Source: Streptomyces griseomycini
GTDB lineage: Bacteria > Actinomycetota > Actinomycetes > Streptomycetales > Streptomycetaceae
Length of the DNA: 64,000 nucleotides
NCBI RefSeq assembly: GCF_014203535.1
Contig: NZ_JACHJI010000001.1
Location: 310,001 to 374,000 of the forward strand
Reading direction: 5' to 3'
Shown here one piece after another: positions 36,036 through 46,256 of the stretch. The notes under the pieces were generated by a model. It did not search any database. It was given only the letters and a program-made list of their open reading frames with translations, and was not told where the DNA came from. Each line of letters begins with the position of its first letter. Within the stretch, counting starts at the first letter, position 1. Both the position numbers and the translations under genes were made by a program.

Positions 36036-37130
36036 CTAGTTGCGGTGGCGCGAGGCGATGGCCTCGTACACCATGCCGACGAGCAGGTCGTCGGCGTCCC
36101 GGCGGCCGAACTCGGCGGCGGCGCGGGACATCTCGTACAGCCGGTGCGGGTCGGCGAGCACGGGCAGGACGTTGTGCTGCACCCACTCCGGGGTCAGCTC
36201 CGCGTCGTCGACCAGCAGTCCGCCGCCGGCCTTGACCACCGGCTGGGCGTTGAGCCGCTGTTCGCCGTTGCCGATGGGCAGCGGGACGTAGGCGGCCGGG
36301 AGTCCGACGGCGGAGAGCTCGGCGACGGTCATCGCGCCCGCGCGGCAGAGCATCATGTCGGCCGCGGCGTACGCGAGGTCCATCCGGTCCAGGTAACTTA
36401 CCGGGATGTAGGGGGGCATCCCCGGCATCTGGTGCACCTGCGGCAGTTCGTTCTTCGGGCCGACCGCGTGCAGGATCTGGATCCCGGCCTGCTGCAGCCA
36501 CGGAGCCACCTGCTGGACGACCTCGTTCAGCCGGCGGGCGCCCTGCGAGCCGCCGGAGACCAGCAGCGTCGGCAGGTTGGGGTCGAGCCCGAACGCGGCG
36601 CGGGCCTCGGGCCGCACGGCGGCCCGGTCCAGGGTGGCGATGGAGCGGCGCAGCGGGATCCCGATGTACCGGGCGTTCCGCAGCTTGCTGTCGGGCGTGG
36701 AGACGGCGACCTGGGCGGCGTAGCGGGAGCCGATCTTGTTGGCCAGACCGGGCCGGGCGTTGGCCTCGTGGATCACGATCGGCACGCCGAGCCGCTTGGC
36801 CGCGAGGTATCCGGGCAGGGCGACGTAGCCGCCGAAGCCGACCACGGCGTCCGCCTTGGTGCGCTCCAGGATCTGCTCGGTCGCCTTGATGGTGCCGCGC
36901 AGCCGGCCCGGGACGGTGATCAGTTCGGGGGTCGGCTTGCGTGGCAGCGGCACGGCGGGGATCAGCGCCAGCTCGTACCCGCGCTCGGGTACCAGACGTG
37001 TCTCGAGGCCGCGCTCCGTGCCCAGGGCCGTGATGCCCACGGTCGGATCCTGCCTGCGCAGGGCGTCCGCGAGGGCGAGCGCGGGCTCGATGTGGCCCGC
37101 GGTTCCTCCGCCGGCGAGTACGACATGCAC
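36036..37130 (-). CDS. murG: MurG, lipid II-forming GlcNAc transferase, 364 aa
   Basis: MurG adds GlcNAc from UDP-GlcNAc to lipid I on the cytoplasmic face of the membrane. The N-terminal glycine-rich loop is [16 protein letters not shown], a second motif is [16 protein letters not shown], and the UDP-GlcNAc-binding C-terminal domain has [15 protein letters not shown] and the signature [24 protein letters not shown]. The length matches the family. ATG 37130 is 6 bp below the ftsW stop, so the two are cotranscribed. The catalytic His and the [11 protein letters not shown] segment are present. Confidence 0.97.
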   Translation of the reverse strand: MHVVLAGGGTAGHIEPALALADALRRQDPTVGITALGTERGLETRLVPERGYELALIPAVPLPRKPTPELITVPGRLRGTIKATEQILERTKADAVVGFGGYVALPGYLAAKRLGVPIVIHEANARPGLANKIGSRYAAQVAVSTPDSKLRNARYIGIPLRRSIATLDRAAVRPEARAAFGLDPNLPTLLVSGGSQGARRLNEVVQQVAPWLQQAGIQILHAVGPKNELPQVHQMPGMPPYIPVSYLDRMDLAYAAADMMLCRAGAMTVAELSAVGLPAAYVPLPIGNGEQRLNAQPVVKAGGGLLVDDAELTPEWVQHNVLPVLADPHRLYEMSRAAAEFGRRDADDLLVGMVYEAIASRHRN

Positions 37131-37136
37131 CGAAAT

Positions 37137-38489
37137 TCACCGCTCTCCGGACGAGCGCGCCGCAGCGGCGCGCCGTCGCATCGTGTTCCATCTCCGGGGC
37201 CGCTGAGAACCCCCGTTCCGCTTTTTACCAAAGCGGGGTTGCCGCATCGCAAGCGCCATCCGCGCAGCGGGGTCCTCACGCGCGAAGGCGATCAGCAGCC
37301 CGATGGCGAACATGGTCGGCAGCAGGGCGGATCCTCCGTAGGAGAACAGCGGGAGCGGGACGCCGGCGATCGGCAGCAGGCCGAGCACCGCACCGATGTT
37401 GATCACGGCCTGGGCCGTGATCCAGGTGGTCACGCCTCCCGCGGCGTACCTCACGAAGGGGTCCTCCGTGCGTCCGGCCACGCGGATGCCCGCATAGCCT
37501 AGAGCCGCGAAGAGGGCGAGCACCGACAGCGTCCCCGCCAGACCCAGTTCCTCACCGGTGACGGCGAAGATGAAGTCGGTGTGGGCTTCGGGGAGTTGGC
37601 CCCATTTCTCCACACTCGCACCGAGTCCGGAACCGAAGATCCCGCCGGAGGCGAGGGCGTAGATCCCGTGCACGGCCTGCCAGCAGTCGACCGGTCCCGA
37701 CTGGGGCTCGGTGGCGCCGAGACAGGCGAGCCGGGCCATCCGGTTCGGGCTGGTGCGGATGAGGATCACCCCGATCAGGGCGGCGACGGACAGCACCCCG
37801 GCGAACAGCCGCGTGGGCGCCCCCGCCAGCCACAGCAGGCCGAACAGGATCGCCGTCAGGATGATCGCCGTGCCCATGTCGCCGCCGAGCATGATCAGTC
37901 CGAGCAGCATGAAGGCGGCCGGCACCAGCGGCACCAGCATGTGCTTCCACTGGGTCAGCAGCCGTCTGTCCTGTTTGCGGGCGAGCAGGTCGGCGCCCCA
38001 CAGCACCAGCGCCAGCTTGCCGAACTCACTGGGCTGGAGCTGGAAGGAGCCGCCGAGGGCGATCCAGTTCTGGTTTCCGTTGACCGCGACCCCTATCCCC
38101 GGCACCTGCACCAGGGCCATCAGGACGACGGCGCCCGCGAGGATGGGGTAGGCCAGCGCCCGGTGCAGCTTCACCGGCATCCGGGAGGCCACGAGCAGCA
38201 GCACGGTGCCGATCACGGCGGCCAGGAGCTGCTTGCGGAAGAAGTAGGAGCCCGGCAGGGACATCTGCAGCGCGGTGATCTGGGAGGCCGAGTAGACCAT
38301 CACCAGGCCGAGCACGGTGATCAGCGCGCTGCCGCCGAGGATCAGGTAGTACGCGGTCAGCGGCCGGTCCCAGGCCTTGCGGGCCCGTGCGTGCAGGGCG
38401 CGCACGGGGCTCTCGCGCGGGGGCCGGGGCACGACAGGCCGGCGGGCGGCCCGCTGCACGGGCGGCCCGCCGGTACGGCTACCAGGCAT
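37137..38489 (-). CDS. ftsW: FtsW, SEDS-family septal peptidoglycan polymerase, 450 aa
   Basis: FtsW is a SEDS glycosyltransferase that polymerises lipid II with its partner FtsI. About ten membrane segments start at LTAYYLILGGSALITVLGLVMVY. SEDS motifs include GNQNWIALGGSFQLQPSEFGKLALV, the catalytic Asp region LGGDMGTAIILT, the extracellular loop SGLGASVEKWGQLPEAHTDFIFAVTGEELG, and PLPLFSYGGSALLPTMFAIGLL. Positively charged tails lie at both ends. ATG 38489 is chosen since GGAGG lies 5 nt upstream; GTG 38525 would add 12 residues. It follows murD by about 150 bp, a larger gap than others in this cluster, so an internal promoter is possible. Confidence 0.95.
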   Translation of the reverse strand: MPGSRTGGPPVQRAARRPVVPRPPRESPVRALHARARKAWDRPLTAYYLILGGSALITVLGLVMVYSASQITALQMSLPGSYFFRKQLLAAVIGTVLLLVASRMPVKLHRALAYPILAGAVVLMALVQVPGIGVAVNGNQNWIALGGSFQLQPSEFGKLALVLWGADLLARKQDRRLLTQWKHMLVPLVPAAFMLLGLIMLGGDMGTAIILTAILFGLLWLAGAPTRLFAGVLSVAALIGVILIRTSPNRMARLACLGATEPQSGPVDCWQAVHGIYALASGGIFGSGLGASVEKWGQLPEAHTDFIFAVTGEELGLAGTLSVLALFAALGYAGIRVAGRTEDPFVRYAAGGVTTWITAQAVINIGAVLGLLPIAGVPLPLFSYGGSALLPTMFAIGLLIAFAREDPAARMALAMRQPRFGKKRNGGSQRPRRWNTMRRRAAAARSSGER

Positions 38490-38641
38490 CACGGCCTCCG
38501 CCGCACGCCGGGCGGGCGTACGCACCGGCCCCGCCCGGCTCGGCTGCGGGGCGCCGTTGCCCGGAGCCGGCCTGATCCGGAAGACAGGCCCTAGACGGTC
38601 CCACTCGTCCCTCCCGAGGTCGCCCGGCGCAGGCGGCCGGG

Positions 38642-40069
38642 TCAGGCACCGAGTTCGCGCACCGCCTGGGCGAACGCCTCACCGCGCCTGTTGTAGTTGG
38701 CGAACATGTCCATCGAGGCGCAGGCCGGGGCCAGCAGTACCGTGTCGCCGGGCCGTGCGAGCCGCTGCGCCTCCTGGACAGCCTGGAGCATCGCCCCAGT
38801 GTCGGTCCGCCCGAGGTCGACCACGGGTACTTCCGGGGCGTGTCGCGCGAGGGCTTCGCGGATCAGGGCGCGGTCCCGGCCGATCAGGACGGCGCCGCGC
38901 AGCCGCTTCGCCGCTCCCGCGACCAGTTCGTCGAAGGTCGCGCCCTTGGCCAGGCCGCCCGCGATCCACACGACCGACTCGTAGGCCGCCAACGAGGCTT
39001 CGGCGGCGTGCGTGTTGGTGGCCTTGGAGTCGTCGACGTAGGCGACGCCGTCCACGTCGGCCACGTGCGCGATGCGGTGGGCGTCCGGGGTGAAGGCCCG
39101 CAGGCCGTCCCGCACGGCCGTCGCGGGCACCCCGAAGGCGCGGGCGAGGGCGGCGGCCGCGAGGGCGTTGGCGATGTTGTGCGGGACCGGCGGATCGACG
39201 TCGGAGACCTCGGCGAGCTCCTGGGCGTTCTTGTGCCGGTTCTCGACGAAGGCGCGGTCGACCAGGATGCCGTCCACGACGCCGAGTTGGGAGGGACCCG
39301 GCGTGCCGAGGGTGAAGCCGATGGCGCGGCAGCCCTCCTCGACGTCGGCCTCGCGGACCAGGTCCTCGGTGGACGGTTTGCCGGTGGCATCGGCGTTGTA
39401 GACGCAGGCGACGCGATTGCCCTCGTAGATGCGCCCCTTGTCCCTGGCGTACGCCTCCATGGAGCCGTGCCAGTCGAGGTGGTCGGGGGCGAGGTTCAGC
39501 ACCGCGGCCGAGTGGGCGCGCAGGGACGGCGCCCAGTGGAGCTGGTAGCTGGACAGCTCCACGGCGAGCACGTCGTACTCCTCCTCGCCGAGCACCGCGT
39601 CGAGCAGCGAGACGCCGATGTTGCCGACGGCCGCGGTGCGCAGGCCGGCCGCCTTCAGGATGGAGGCGAGCATCTGGACGGTGGTGGTCTTGCCGTTGGT
39701 GCCGGTGACCGCGAGCCAGGGCGCCGCGTCGGGCTTCCTGAGCCGCCAGGCGAGTTCGACGTCGCCCCACACCGGCACCCCGGCCTCGTCCGCCGCCGCG
39801 AAGAGCGGCTTGTCCGGACTCCATCCCGGGGCGGTGACGATCAGCTCGGTGCCTTCGGGCAGGGTCGCGCCGTCGCCGAGGCGGACGGTGACGCCGAGCG
39901 CCTCCAGTTCGGCGGCCTGCTCACGCGCGCGGGCGTCGTCGCCGTCGTTGACGACGGTGACCCTCGCGCCGAGCCCGTGCAGCACCTTGGCCGCCGGGAC
40001 GCCGGAGACGCCGAGCCCGGCGACGGTGACGTTCTTCCCCTGCCAGTCGGTCACTTTTCCGCTGCCCAT
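38642..40069 (-). CDS. murD: MurD, UDP-MurNAc-L-Ala:D-Glu ligase, 475 aa
   Basis: MurD adds D-Glu to UDP-MurNAc-L-Ala using ATP. The N-terminal domain starts [18 protein letters not shown], the central P-loop is [15 protein letters not shown], and Mur ligase residues follow in [12 protein letters not shown] and [23 protein letters not shown] (with the carbamate-type Lys). The C-terminal domain contains [15 protein letters not shown] and IAGGLAKGA. The ATG at 40069 overlaps mraY by 19 bp; GTG 40054 forms a GTGA overlap with the mraY stop and is an equally good start (470 aa). Neither has a strong ribosome-binding site, which supports coupling to mraY. Confidence 0.96.
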   Translation of the reverse strand: MGSGKVTDWQGKNVTVAGLGVSGVPAAKVLHGLGARVTVVNDGDDARAREQAAELEALGVTVRLGDGATLPEGTELIVTAPGWSPDKPLFAAADEAGVPVWGDVELAWRLRKPDAAPWLAVTGTNGKTTTVQMLASILKAAGLRTAAVGNIGVSLLDAVLGEEEYDVLAVELSSYQLHWAPSLRAHSAAVLNLAPDHLDWHGSMEAYARDKGRIYEGNRVACVYNADATGKPSTEDLVREADVEEGCRAIGFTLGTPGPSQLGVVDGILVDRAFVENRHKNAQELAEVSDVDPPVPHNIANALAAAALARAFGVPATAVRDGLRAFTPDAHRIAHVADVDGVAYVDDSKATNTHAAEASLAAYESVVWIAGGLAKGATFDELVAGAAKRLRGAVLIGRDRALIREALARHAPEVPVVDLGRTDTGAMLQAVQEAQRLARPGDTVLLAPACASMDMFANYNRRGEAFAQAVRELGA

Positions 40070-41124
40070 CCCGCGTAGAAGAGGCCCAGTCCGACGATCA
40101 CACAGATGCCCTGGATGATCCAGAAGCGGACCACCACGAGGACCTCGGACCAGCCCTTGAGTTCGAAGTGATGCTGGAGCGGCGCCATCCGGAAGACCCG
40201 CTTCCCGGTGAGCCGGAAGGAGCCGACCTGGATGACCACCGACATGGTGATGAGGACGAACAGGCCGCCGAGGATGGCGAGCAGCAGCTCGGTGCGGGAG
40301 CAGATGGCGAGGCCCGCGAGCACGCCGCCGAGCGCCAGCGAACCGGTGTCGCCCATGAAGATCTTGGCCGGCGAGGTGTTCCACCACAGGAAGCCGAGGC
40401 AGGAGCCCATCAGTGCGGCGGAGACCACGGCGAGGTCGAGCGGGTCGCGCACCTCGTAGCAGGCGCCCGGGTTGGTCAGTTCCAGGGCGTTGGCGCACGA
40501 CTCCTGGAACTGCCAGACGCCGATGAACGTGTAGGCGCCGAAGACGAGCACGGAGGCGCCGGTGGCCAGACCGTCCAGACCGTCGGTCAGGTTCACGCCG
40601 TTCGACATCGCGAGGATCATGAACAGCGCCCAGATCACGAACAGCACCGGGCCGATGGTCCAGCCGAAGTCCGTGATGAACGACAGCTTCGTGGAGGCCG
40701 GGGTGTTGCCGCGGGCGTCCGCGAACTGCAGCGAGAGCACCGCGAAGGCGATGCCGACGATCAGCTGGCCGGCCATCTTCGCCTTGGCCCGCAGACCCAG
40801 CGAACGCCGCTTGACGATCTTGATGTAGTCGTCCAGGAAGCCGACCATGCCCATGCCGACCATGAGGCCGAGCACCAGCAGCCCGGAGAAGGTCGGGGGT
40901 TTGCCGGTGATCACCTTGGACAGGAAGTAGGCGGCGACCGTCGCCAGGATGAAGGCGATGCCGCCCATGGTCGGCGTACCGCGCTTGCTGGCGTGCTCGC
41001 GCGGGCCGTCGTCACGGATGTACTGCCCGTACCCCTTGCGGGCGAGCAGCTTGATCAGCAGCGGGGTGCCGATCAGCGTCAGGAAGAGGCCAATGACTCC
41101 TGCGAACAGGATCTGATTCATCAT
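40051..41124 (-). CDS. mraY: MraY, phospho-MurNAc-pentapeptide transferase, 357 aa
   Basis: MraY makes lipid I by moving phospho-MurNAc-pentapeptide to undecaprenyl phosphate. About ten membrane helices are present. The catalytic signatures are [17 protein letters not shown] (Asp-Asp), [11 protein letters not shown] with the nucleophilic Asp region, and [11 protein letters not shown], followed by the His-rich loop [15 protein letters not shown]. The start codon overlaps the murF stop (ATGA at 41121-41124); a second ATG directly follows. It sits between murF and murD, the usual order. Confidence 0.97.
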   Translation of the reverse strand: MMNQILFAGVIGLFLTLIGTPLLIKLLARKGYGQYIRDDGPREHASKRGTPTMGGIAFILATVAAYFLSKVITGKPPTFSGLLVLGLMVGMGMVGFLDDYIKIVKRRSLGLRAKAKMAGQLIVGIAFAVLSLQFADARGNTPASTKLSFITDFGWTIGPVLFVIWALFMILAMSNGVNLTDGLDGLATGASVLVFGAYTFIGVWQFQESCANALELTNPGACYEVRDPLDLAVVSAALMGSCLGFLWWNTSPAKIFMGDTGSLALGGVLAGLAICSRTELLLAILGGLFVLITMSVVIQVGSFRLTGKRVFRMAPLQHHFELKGWSEVLVVVRFWIIQGICVIVGLGLFYAGWAAEK

Positions 41125-42536
41125 CGGGCGGCGACCTCACCCTCGGCACCGGTCTCGAGCAGCGCCTGCGCCACGCTCTCGAGCCCGACCGAACGGGACG
41201 CCTTCACGAGTACGACGTCTCCCGGGCGCAACTCGCTGCGCAACAGGTCGACCGCCGCCTGTGCGTCGGACACGTGCACCGACTCCTCACCCCACGAACC
41301 CTCGTTATATGCGCCCAGTTGCAGCCAGGCGGCTTCCCTGCCCCCGACCGCGACGAGCTTGCTGACGTTGAGCCGGACGGCGAGCCGCCCGACCGCGTCG
41401 TGCTCGGCGAGCGCCTCGTCCCCGAGCTCGGCCATCTTGCCGAGCACCGCCCACGTACGGCGCCCCTTGCCCATGGCCGCCAGCGCGCGCAGCGCGGCCT
41501 TCATGGACTCGGGGTTCGCGTTGTAGGCGTCGTTGACGACCGTCACGCCGTCCGGGCGCTCGGTGACCTCCATCCGCCAGCGGGAGAGGGAGCCCGCCTC
41601 GGAGAGCGCGCGGGCGATCTCGTCTGCGGGCATGCCCAACTCGTGGGCGACGGCGGCCGCGGCGAGCGCGTTCGACACGTGATGCTCACCGTACAGGCGC
41701 ATGGTCACATCAGATGCACCGGAGGGTGTGTGAAGCCTGAAAGAGGGCTGTCCGCTGTCCGTGAGTCGCACGTTCTCGGCCCGAACGTCCGCTTCGTCGG
41801 ACTCTCCGAAGAGGATCACCTTCGCCTTCGTACGGGAGGCCATGGCCCGGACGAAGGGGTCGTCCGCGTTGAGGATCGCGGCGCCGCCCTCCTCGGCCGG
41901 GGGCAGGGCCTCGACCAGCTCGCCCTTCGCCTGCGCGATCTGCTCCCGGCCGCCGAACTCGCCGATGTGGGCGCTGCCGACGTTGAGGACGAGTCCGACC
42001 CTCGGGGGCGTCAGACCGGTGAGGTAGCGGATGTGGCCGATTCCGCGGGCGCCCATCTCCAGCACGAGGAACTTCGTCTCCTCGGTGGCCGTGAGGGCGG
42101 TGAGCGGCAGCCCGATCTCGTTGTTGAGCGAGCCGGGGGTGAAGACGGTCGGCGCCTTGCGCTGCAGCACCTGTGCGATGAGGTCCTTGGTGCTGGTCTT
42201 GCCGGCCGATCCGGTGAGCGCGACGAGGGTGGTGCCGAGCCGTCCGACGACGTGCCGGGCGAGGGCGCCGAGGGCCGCCTGGACGTCCTCGACGACGATC
42301 GCGGGCACGCCGACCGGGCGGGAGGCGAGCACGGCCACCGCGCCCGCCTCGACGACCCGGGCCGCGAAGTCGTGGCCGTCGACGCGCTCGCCGACGAAGG
42401 CGACGAAGAGGCTGCCCGGCCCCGCCTCCCGTGAGTCCCGGACGACCGGTCCGGTGACCTGGACGGAGGGGTCCGGTATGTCGTGCGTCTGCCCGCCGAC
42501 GACTTCTGCGATCTCGGCGAGGGAGAGGGCGATCAC
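41121..42536 (-). CDS. murF: MurF, UDP-MurNAc-tripeptide:D-Ala-D-Ala ligase, 471 aa
   Basis: MurF adds D-Ala-D-Ala to complete the pentapeptide precursor. The N-terminal domain is [21 protein letters not shown] with [24 protein letters not shown]. The P-loop is [15 protein letters not shown], followed by [14 protein letters not shown] and [13 protein letters not shown], typical of MurF. The C-terminal part has [17 protein letters not shown] and [12 protein letters not shown] 42536 lies 4 bp past the murE stop. The upstream frame is open, but the added residues belong to murE sequence in another frame. Confidence 0.96.
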   Translation of the reverse strand: MIALSLAEIAEVVGGQTHDIPDPSVQVTGPVVRDSREAGPGSLFVAFVGERVDGHDFAARVVEAGAVAVLASRPVGVPAIVVEDVQAALGALARHVVGRLGTTLVALTGSAGKTSTKDLIAQVLQRKAPTVFTPGSLNNEIGLPLTALTATEETKFLVLEMGARGIGHIRYLTGLTPPRVGLVLNVGSAHIGEFGGREQIAQAKGELVEALPPAEEGGAAILNADDPFVRAMASRTKAKVILFGESDEADVRAENVRLTDSGQPSFRLHTPSGASDVTMRLYGEHHVSNALAAAAVAHELGMPADEIARALSEAGSLSRWRMEVTERPDGVTVVNDAYNANPESMKAALRALAAMGKGRRTWAVLGKMAELGDEALAEHDAVGRLAVRLNVSKLVAVGGREAAWLQLGAYNEGSWGEESVHVSDAQAAVDLLRSELRPGDVVLVKASRSVGLESVAQALLETGAEGEVAAR

Positions 42537-42540
42537 AAGT

Positions 42541-44253
42541 TCATCCCTGGGTCTTCTTGATGGCTTCGCGAAGCACTTGGCGGTCGTCGAAGGGACGCAC
42601 CACCCCGGCGATGTCCTGCCCCTGCTCGTGGCCCTTGCCCGCGACCAGCACGGTGTCACCGGGCTGCGCCCGGGCCACGGCGGCGGCGATCGCGGCGGCC
42701 CGGTCCTCGAAGACCTGCACCTCGCCGCGCTCGTGGGCGGGGACGGAGGCCGCGCCCTGGAGCATGGTGGCGAGGATCGCGAGGGGGTCCTCGGAGCGGG
42801 GGTTGTCGGAGGTCAGTACGGCGGTGTCGGCGAGCCGCGCCGCGGCGGCGCCCATGGGGGCGCGCTTGGTGGTGTCGCGGTCGCCGCCGCAGCCGAGCAC
42901 GACGTGCACCTTGCCCTCGGTGACCCTGCGCAGGGCGCGCAGCACCGATTCCACGGCGTCGGTCTTGTGGGCGTAGTCGACCACCGCGAGGTACGGCTGC
43001 CCGGCGTCCACGCGCTCCAGCCGGCCCGGCACGCCCGGGACGGCGGCGATGCCGTCGGCGGCGGCCTGCGCGTCGAGGCCGGCTGCGGCCAGCGCGACGA
43101 TCGCGGCGAGGGTGTTGGCCACGTTGAAGGGGCCCGGCAGCGGCGACCGGGCGGCGATCCGCTCGTCCTCGGGGCCGATCACGGTGAACGTCGAGTCCAT
43201 GGGGCCGACCTTCACGTCCTCGGCGCGCCAGTCGGCGTCGGGGTGGCCCTCGGCGGAGTAGGTGACGACCGGGACGCCGGCCTCCCTGGCGAGGCGGCGG
43301 CCGTACTCGTCGTCGGCGTTGACCACGCCGAGCCTGCTGCGTTCCGGCGTGAACAGCTGCGCCTTGGCCCGGAAGTAGTCCTCCATGTCGGAGTGGAACT
43401 CCATGTGCTCCGGGCTGAGGTTGGTGAAGACGGCGATGTCGAAGACGCAGCCGTCGACCCGGCCGAGGACCAGGGCGTGGCTGGAGACCTCCATGGCGAC
43501 CGCGTCGGTGCCGCGTTCGCGCATGACGGCGAACAGCGCCTGCAGGTCGGTTGCCTCGGGCGTGGTGCGCTCGGACTTGATGCGCTCGTCGCCGATGCGC
43601 ATCTCGACGGTGCCGATGAGCCCCACCCGTCGCCCACCACCGCCCTCAACCGACGGCGCTGCGCGCCGGCCCCCCTCGTCCGTGCTGCGGACGGCCTTCA
43701 GGCCGCCCTCGACGAGGTACGCGGTGGTGGTCTTGCCGGAGGTGCCGGTGATGCCGATCTGGAGCAGATCGCGGCCCGGGTGGCCGTAGATGGTCGCCGC
43801 CAGCTCGCCCATCCGCGCGCGGGGGTCGTCGACCACCAGCGCGGGCAGTCCGGCCGCGGCGACGCGCTCGGCGCCGGCCGGGTCGGTCAGCACGGCGACC
43901 GCGCCGAGGCCGGCGGCCTGGGTGACGAAGTCGGCGCCGTGGGCGCGGGCGCCGGGGAGGGCGGCGTACAGGTCACCGGGGCGGACGGCGCGCGAGTCAT
44001 GGGTGATGCCCGTGACCTCGACGGTCCGCTCCGGCGCGGGGGCACCCAGCTGGTCGGCGAGCTCCGCGAGGGGTGTGGCGGAGACCTGCACCGGCCGGGG
44101 CGGTCCCGGATATGTCACGGGGTGGCCCTTCTGGGTGGTTTGGGACTGATCAGCGTGTGGCACGGCGGTGAGCGTACCGGGCCCACCGGCCGGGGGGCCA
44201 AGCGAGGGGCCGGGGGTGTTCTGGTTCCCGGGGTCGGGGGTGATCGTCGTCAC
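42541..44253 (-). CDS. murE: MurE, UDP-MurNAc-dipeptide:diaminopimelate ligase, 570 aa
   Basis: MurE adds diaminopimelate as the third stem residue. The substrate segment TDNPRSEDP type (here SDNPRSEDPLAIL) carries the DNPR motif that marks diaminopimelate rather than Lys specificity, as expected for Streptomyces LL-Dpm. The P-loop is GITGTSGKTTTAYL. Other motifs are THDSRAVRPGDLYAALPG, TTPEATDLQ and MEVSSHAL. GTG 44253 gives a 45-residue Pro-rich N-terminal tail; GTG 44118 (VTYPGPP) with GAAGG upstream gives the family length of 525 aa. An Arg/Gly-rich insertion (STDEGGRRAAPSVEGGGGRR) lies after the P-loop helix. It is 35 bp downstream of ftsI. Confidence 0.95.
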   Translation of the reverse strand: MTTITPDPGNQNTPGPSLGPPAGGPGTLTAVPHADQSQTTQKGHPVTYPGPPRPVQVSATPLAELADQLGAPAPERTVEVTGITHDSRAVRPGDLYAALPGARAHGADFVTQAAGLGAVAVLTDPAGAERVAAAGLPALVVDDPRARMGELAATIYGHPGRDLLQIGITGTSGKTTTAYLVEGGLKAVRSTDEGGRRAAPSVEGGGGRRVGLIGTVEMRIGDERIKSERTTPEATDLQALFAVMRERGTDAVAMEVSSHALVLGRVDGCVFDIAVFTNLSPEHMEFHSDMEDYFRAKAQLFTPERSRLGVVNADDEYGRRLAREAGVPVVTYSAEGHPDADWRAEDVKVGPMDSTFTVIGPEDERIAARSPLPGPFNVANTLAAIVALAAAGLDAQAAADGIAAVPGVPGRLERVDAGQPYLAVVDYAHKTDAVESVLRALRRVTEGKVHVVLGCGGDRDTTKRAPMGAAAARLADTAVLTSDNPRSEDPLAILATMLQGAASVPAHERGEVQVFEDRAAAIAAAVARAQPGDTVLVAGKGHEQGQDIAGVVRPFDDRQVLREAIKKTQG

Positions 44254-44288
44254 GGGGTGGTTCCTGGTGGCTCGGTGCTCGGTACGGG

Positions 44289-46256
44289 TCAGGGCTTGAA
44301 GGTGACCGGGAGGGCGGCCGGTGCGGCGCCGGTCGGCGGCACCTGGAGCGTCTTCAGGGCGAACTCCATGACCTGCTTGTAGACGGGTCCGCAGATCTGG
44401 CCGCCGAAGTAGCTGCCCTCGGTGGCGTTCTGGATGACGCAGTAGACGGTGATCCGGGGCTTGTCGGCGGGGGCGAACCCGGCGAAGGACGAGGTGTACC
44501 CGTGGTACTTGCCGGTGGCCGGATCCACGCGGTTGGCCGTACCCGTCTTCCCCGCGACCCGGTACCCCGGGATGCGCGCCTTGGTGCCGGTGCCCTCCTC
44601 GTCGTCCACGACCGACTCCAGCATCCGGGCGAGCGTCTTCGCCGTCTTCTCGCTGACGACCCGGGTCTCCTCGGGCTTCGGGGCGGGGGTGAAGCGTCCG
44701 TCGGGCCCCTTGGAGCCGCGTACGAGCGTGGGCTCGACACGGACGCCGCCGTTGGCGATGGTCGAGTAGACGGAGGCGGCCTGCATGGCGTTGACGGACA
44801 CGCCCTGGCCGAAAGGAATCGTGTACTGCTGTGAGGTCGACCAGGTGTCGGGCGGGGCGAGGATGCCCTTCGTCTCGCCGGGGAAGCCGAGCCCGGTGTG
44901 GCTGCCGAGGCCGAACGCGCGCAGGTAGTCGTACAGGACCTTGTTGGCCTGGGCCTGGGTCTTGCCGAGCTGGCCGGTGGCGAGGATGGTGCCGATGTTG
45001 CTGGACTTGGCGAGCACCCCGTTGAGCGTCAGGTACCAGGTCGGGTGGTCGATGTCGTCCTTGAACAGCCGGTCGCCGCGGTGCAGCCGGTTGGGCACGA
45101 CGACATGGGTGCCGGGTGTGGCGGCGTTCTCCTCGAGGACCGCCGCCATCGACAGCACCTTGGCGGTGGAGCCGGGTTCGAAGGCGTCCTGGACGGCCGC
45201 GTTGCCGAGCGCCGCCGGATCGGCCTCGGAGAGGCTGTTGGGGTCGAACCCGGGCGCGTTGGCCATCGCGAGGACCTCGCCGGTGCGGGTGTCCTGGACG
45301 ATGACGTAGCCGCGGTCCGCCGCGGACTCCTCCACCTGCTTGCTGATGGCGTTCTGCGCGGCCCACTGGATGTCGCGGTCGATGGTGAGCTCGATGTCGC
45401 TGCCGGGCACGGCCGGGGTCTCGGTGGAGCCCACGGTCGGGACGAGCCGGCCGCCGGACTGGGCGTAGCGGATCTTGCCGTCCTTGCCGGCGAGCCGCTT
45501 GTCCAGCTGGAGCTCGATGCCGCCGCCGCCCCTGCCCTCGGCGTTGACCCAGCCCAGTATCCCGGCGGCGAGCTCGTTGTTGGGGTACACCCGCTTGCTG
45601 GTGGGCACGGAGAAGACACCGGCGAGGACGTTGGCCGCGGACTCGTCGCTCTCCGCCTTCTTCGCCAGCGCCGACTTCAGGTCCTTGATCTGCTTCCAGA
45701 CCTGCGGGGTCTGGCGGCCGGCCAGTTTGACGTAGCGCAGGGCCTCGTTCTCGGGGCGCAGCTTCTCGACCAGCTCGTCCTGGTCCTGGCCGAGGATCGG
45801 GGAGAGGAGGGCCGCGGCCTGTTCGGGGCCGTCGGCGATCTCCAGCTCGTCCGGGGTGAACATCGTGGGGTCGGCCGTGATGTCGTAGGCGTCCTCGCTG
45901 GTCGCCAGGGCCACGCCGTTGCGGTCGGTGATCTCGCCGCGTTCGGCGGCCAGCACCTGGCCCACGTAGCGGTTCTGCTCGGCCTTGGCGGCGTACGTGC
46001 TCGCGTCGACCGCCTGCACCTGGAACAGGCGTACGACGAAGGCGAGCAGGACCAGGGTCAGGGCCACGCCGACCAGGCGCAGACGGGGGCGCGGGCTGCC
46101 CAGCCGGATGGTCTTCGGGGCTCCGGGACGGGGCGGGCCGGGGCGGCGGGCCGGGCGGGCGCCGGGCCCGGGGCGCTGCCCGGTGCCCGGACGGGCGGGC
46201 CGGGCGGGTCCGGGCACCCGGCGGCGGGGCGGTTCCCTGTCGGACACTTCCGTCAC
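44289..46256 (-). CDS. ftsI: FtsI, septal class B penicillin-binding protein, 655 aa
   Basis: FtsI is the transpeptidase that cross-links septal peptidoglycan together with FtsW. A Pro/Arg-rich cytoplasmic tail (about 60 residues) precedes a transmembrane helix (VGVALTLVLLAFVVRLFQVQ). The pedestal domain starts RGEITDRNGVALA. The catalytic triad motifs are SxxK in FEPGSTAKV (near residue 362), SxN in AKSSNIGT (near 417) and KTG in VAGKTGTAN (near 570). The start GTG 46256 overlaps the ftsL stop (GTGA). The tail has an unusual density of GPARPARPG-type repeats. Confidence 0.96.
   Translation of the reverse strand: MTEVSDREPPRRRVPGPARPARPGTGQRPGPGARPARRPGPPRPGAPKTIRLGSPRPRLRLVGVALTLVLLAFVVRLFQVQAVDASTYAAKAEQNRYVGQVLAAERGEITDRNGVALATSEDAYDITADPTMFTPDELEIADGPEQAAALLSPILGQDQDELVEKLRPENEALRYVKLAGRQTPQVWKQIKDLKSALAKKAESDESAANVLAGVFSVPTSKRVYPNNELAAGILGWVNAEGRGGGGIELQLDKRLAGKDGKIRYAQSGGRLVPTVGSTETPAVPGSDIELTIDRDIQWAAQNAISKQVEESAADRGYVIVQDTRTGEVLAMANAPGFDPNSLSEADPAALGNAAVQDAFEPGSTAKVLSMAAVLEENAATPGTHVVVPNRLHRGDRLFKDDIDHPTWYLTLNGVLAKSSNIGTILATGQLGKTQAQANKVLYDYLRAFGLGSHTGLGFPGETKGILAPPDTWSTSQQYTIPFGQGVSVNAMQAASVYSTIANGGVRVEPTLVRGSKGPDGRFTPAPKPEETRVVSEKTAKTLARMLESVVDDEEGTGTKARIPGYRVAGKTGTANRVDPATGKYHGYTSSFAGFAPADKPRITVYCVIQNATEGSYFGGQICGPVYKQVMEFALKTLQVPPTGAAPAALPVTFKP

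Noticed and set aside
38642..40498. Longer murD frame reaching to 40498
   Set aside because: The extra residues overlap mraY and show no Mur ligase homology; MurD begins with [13 protein letters not shown] shortly after 40069.
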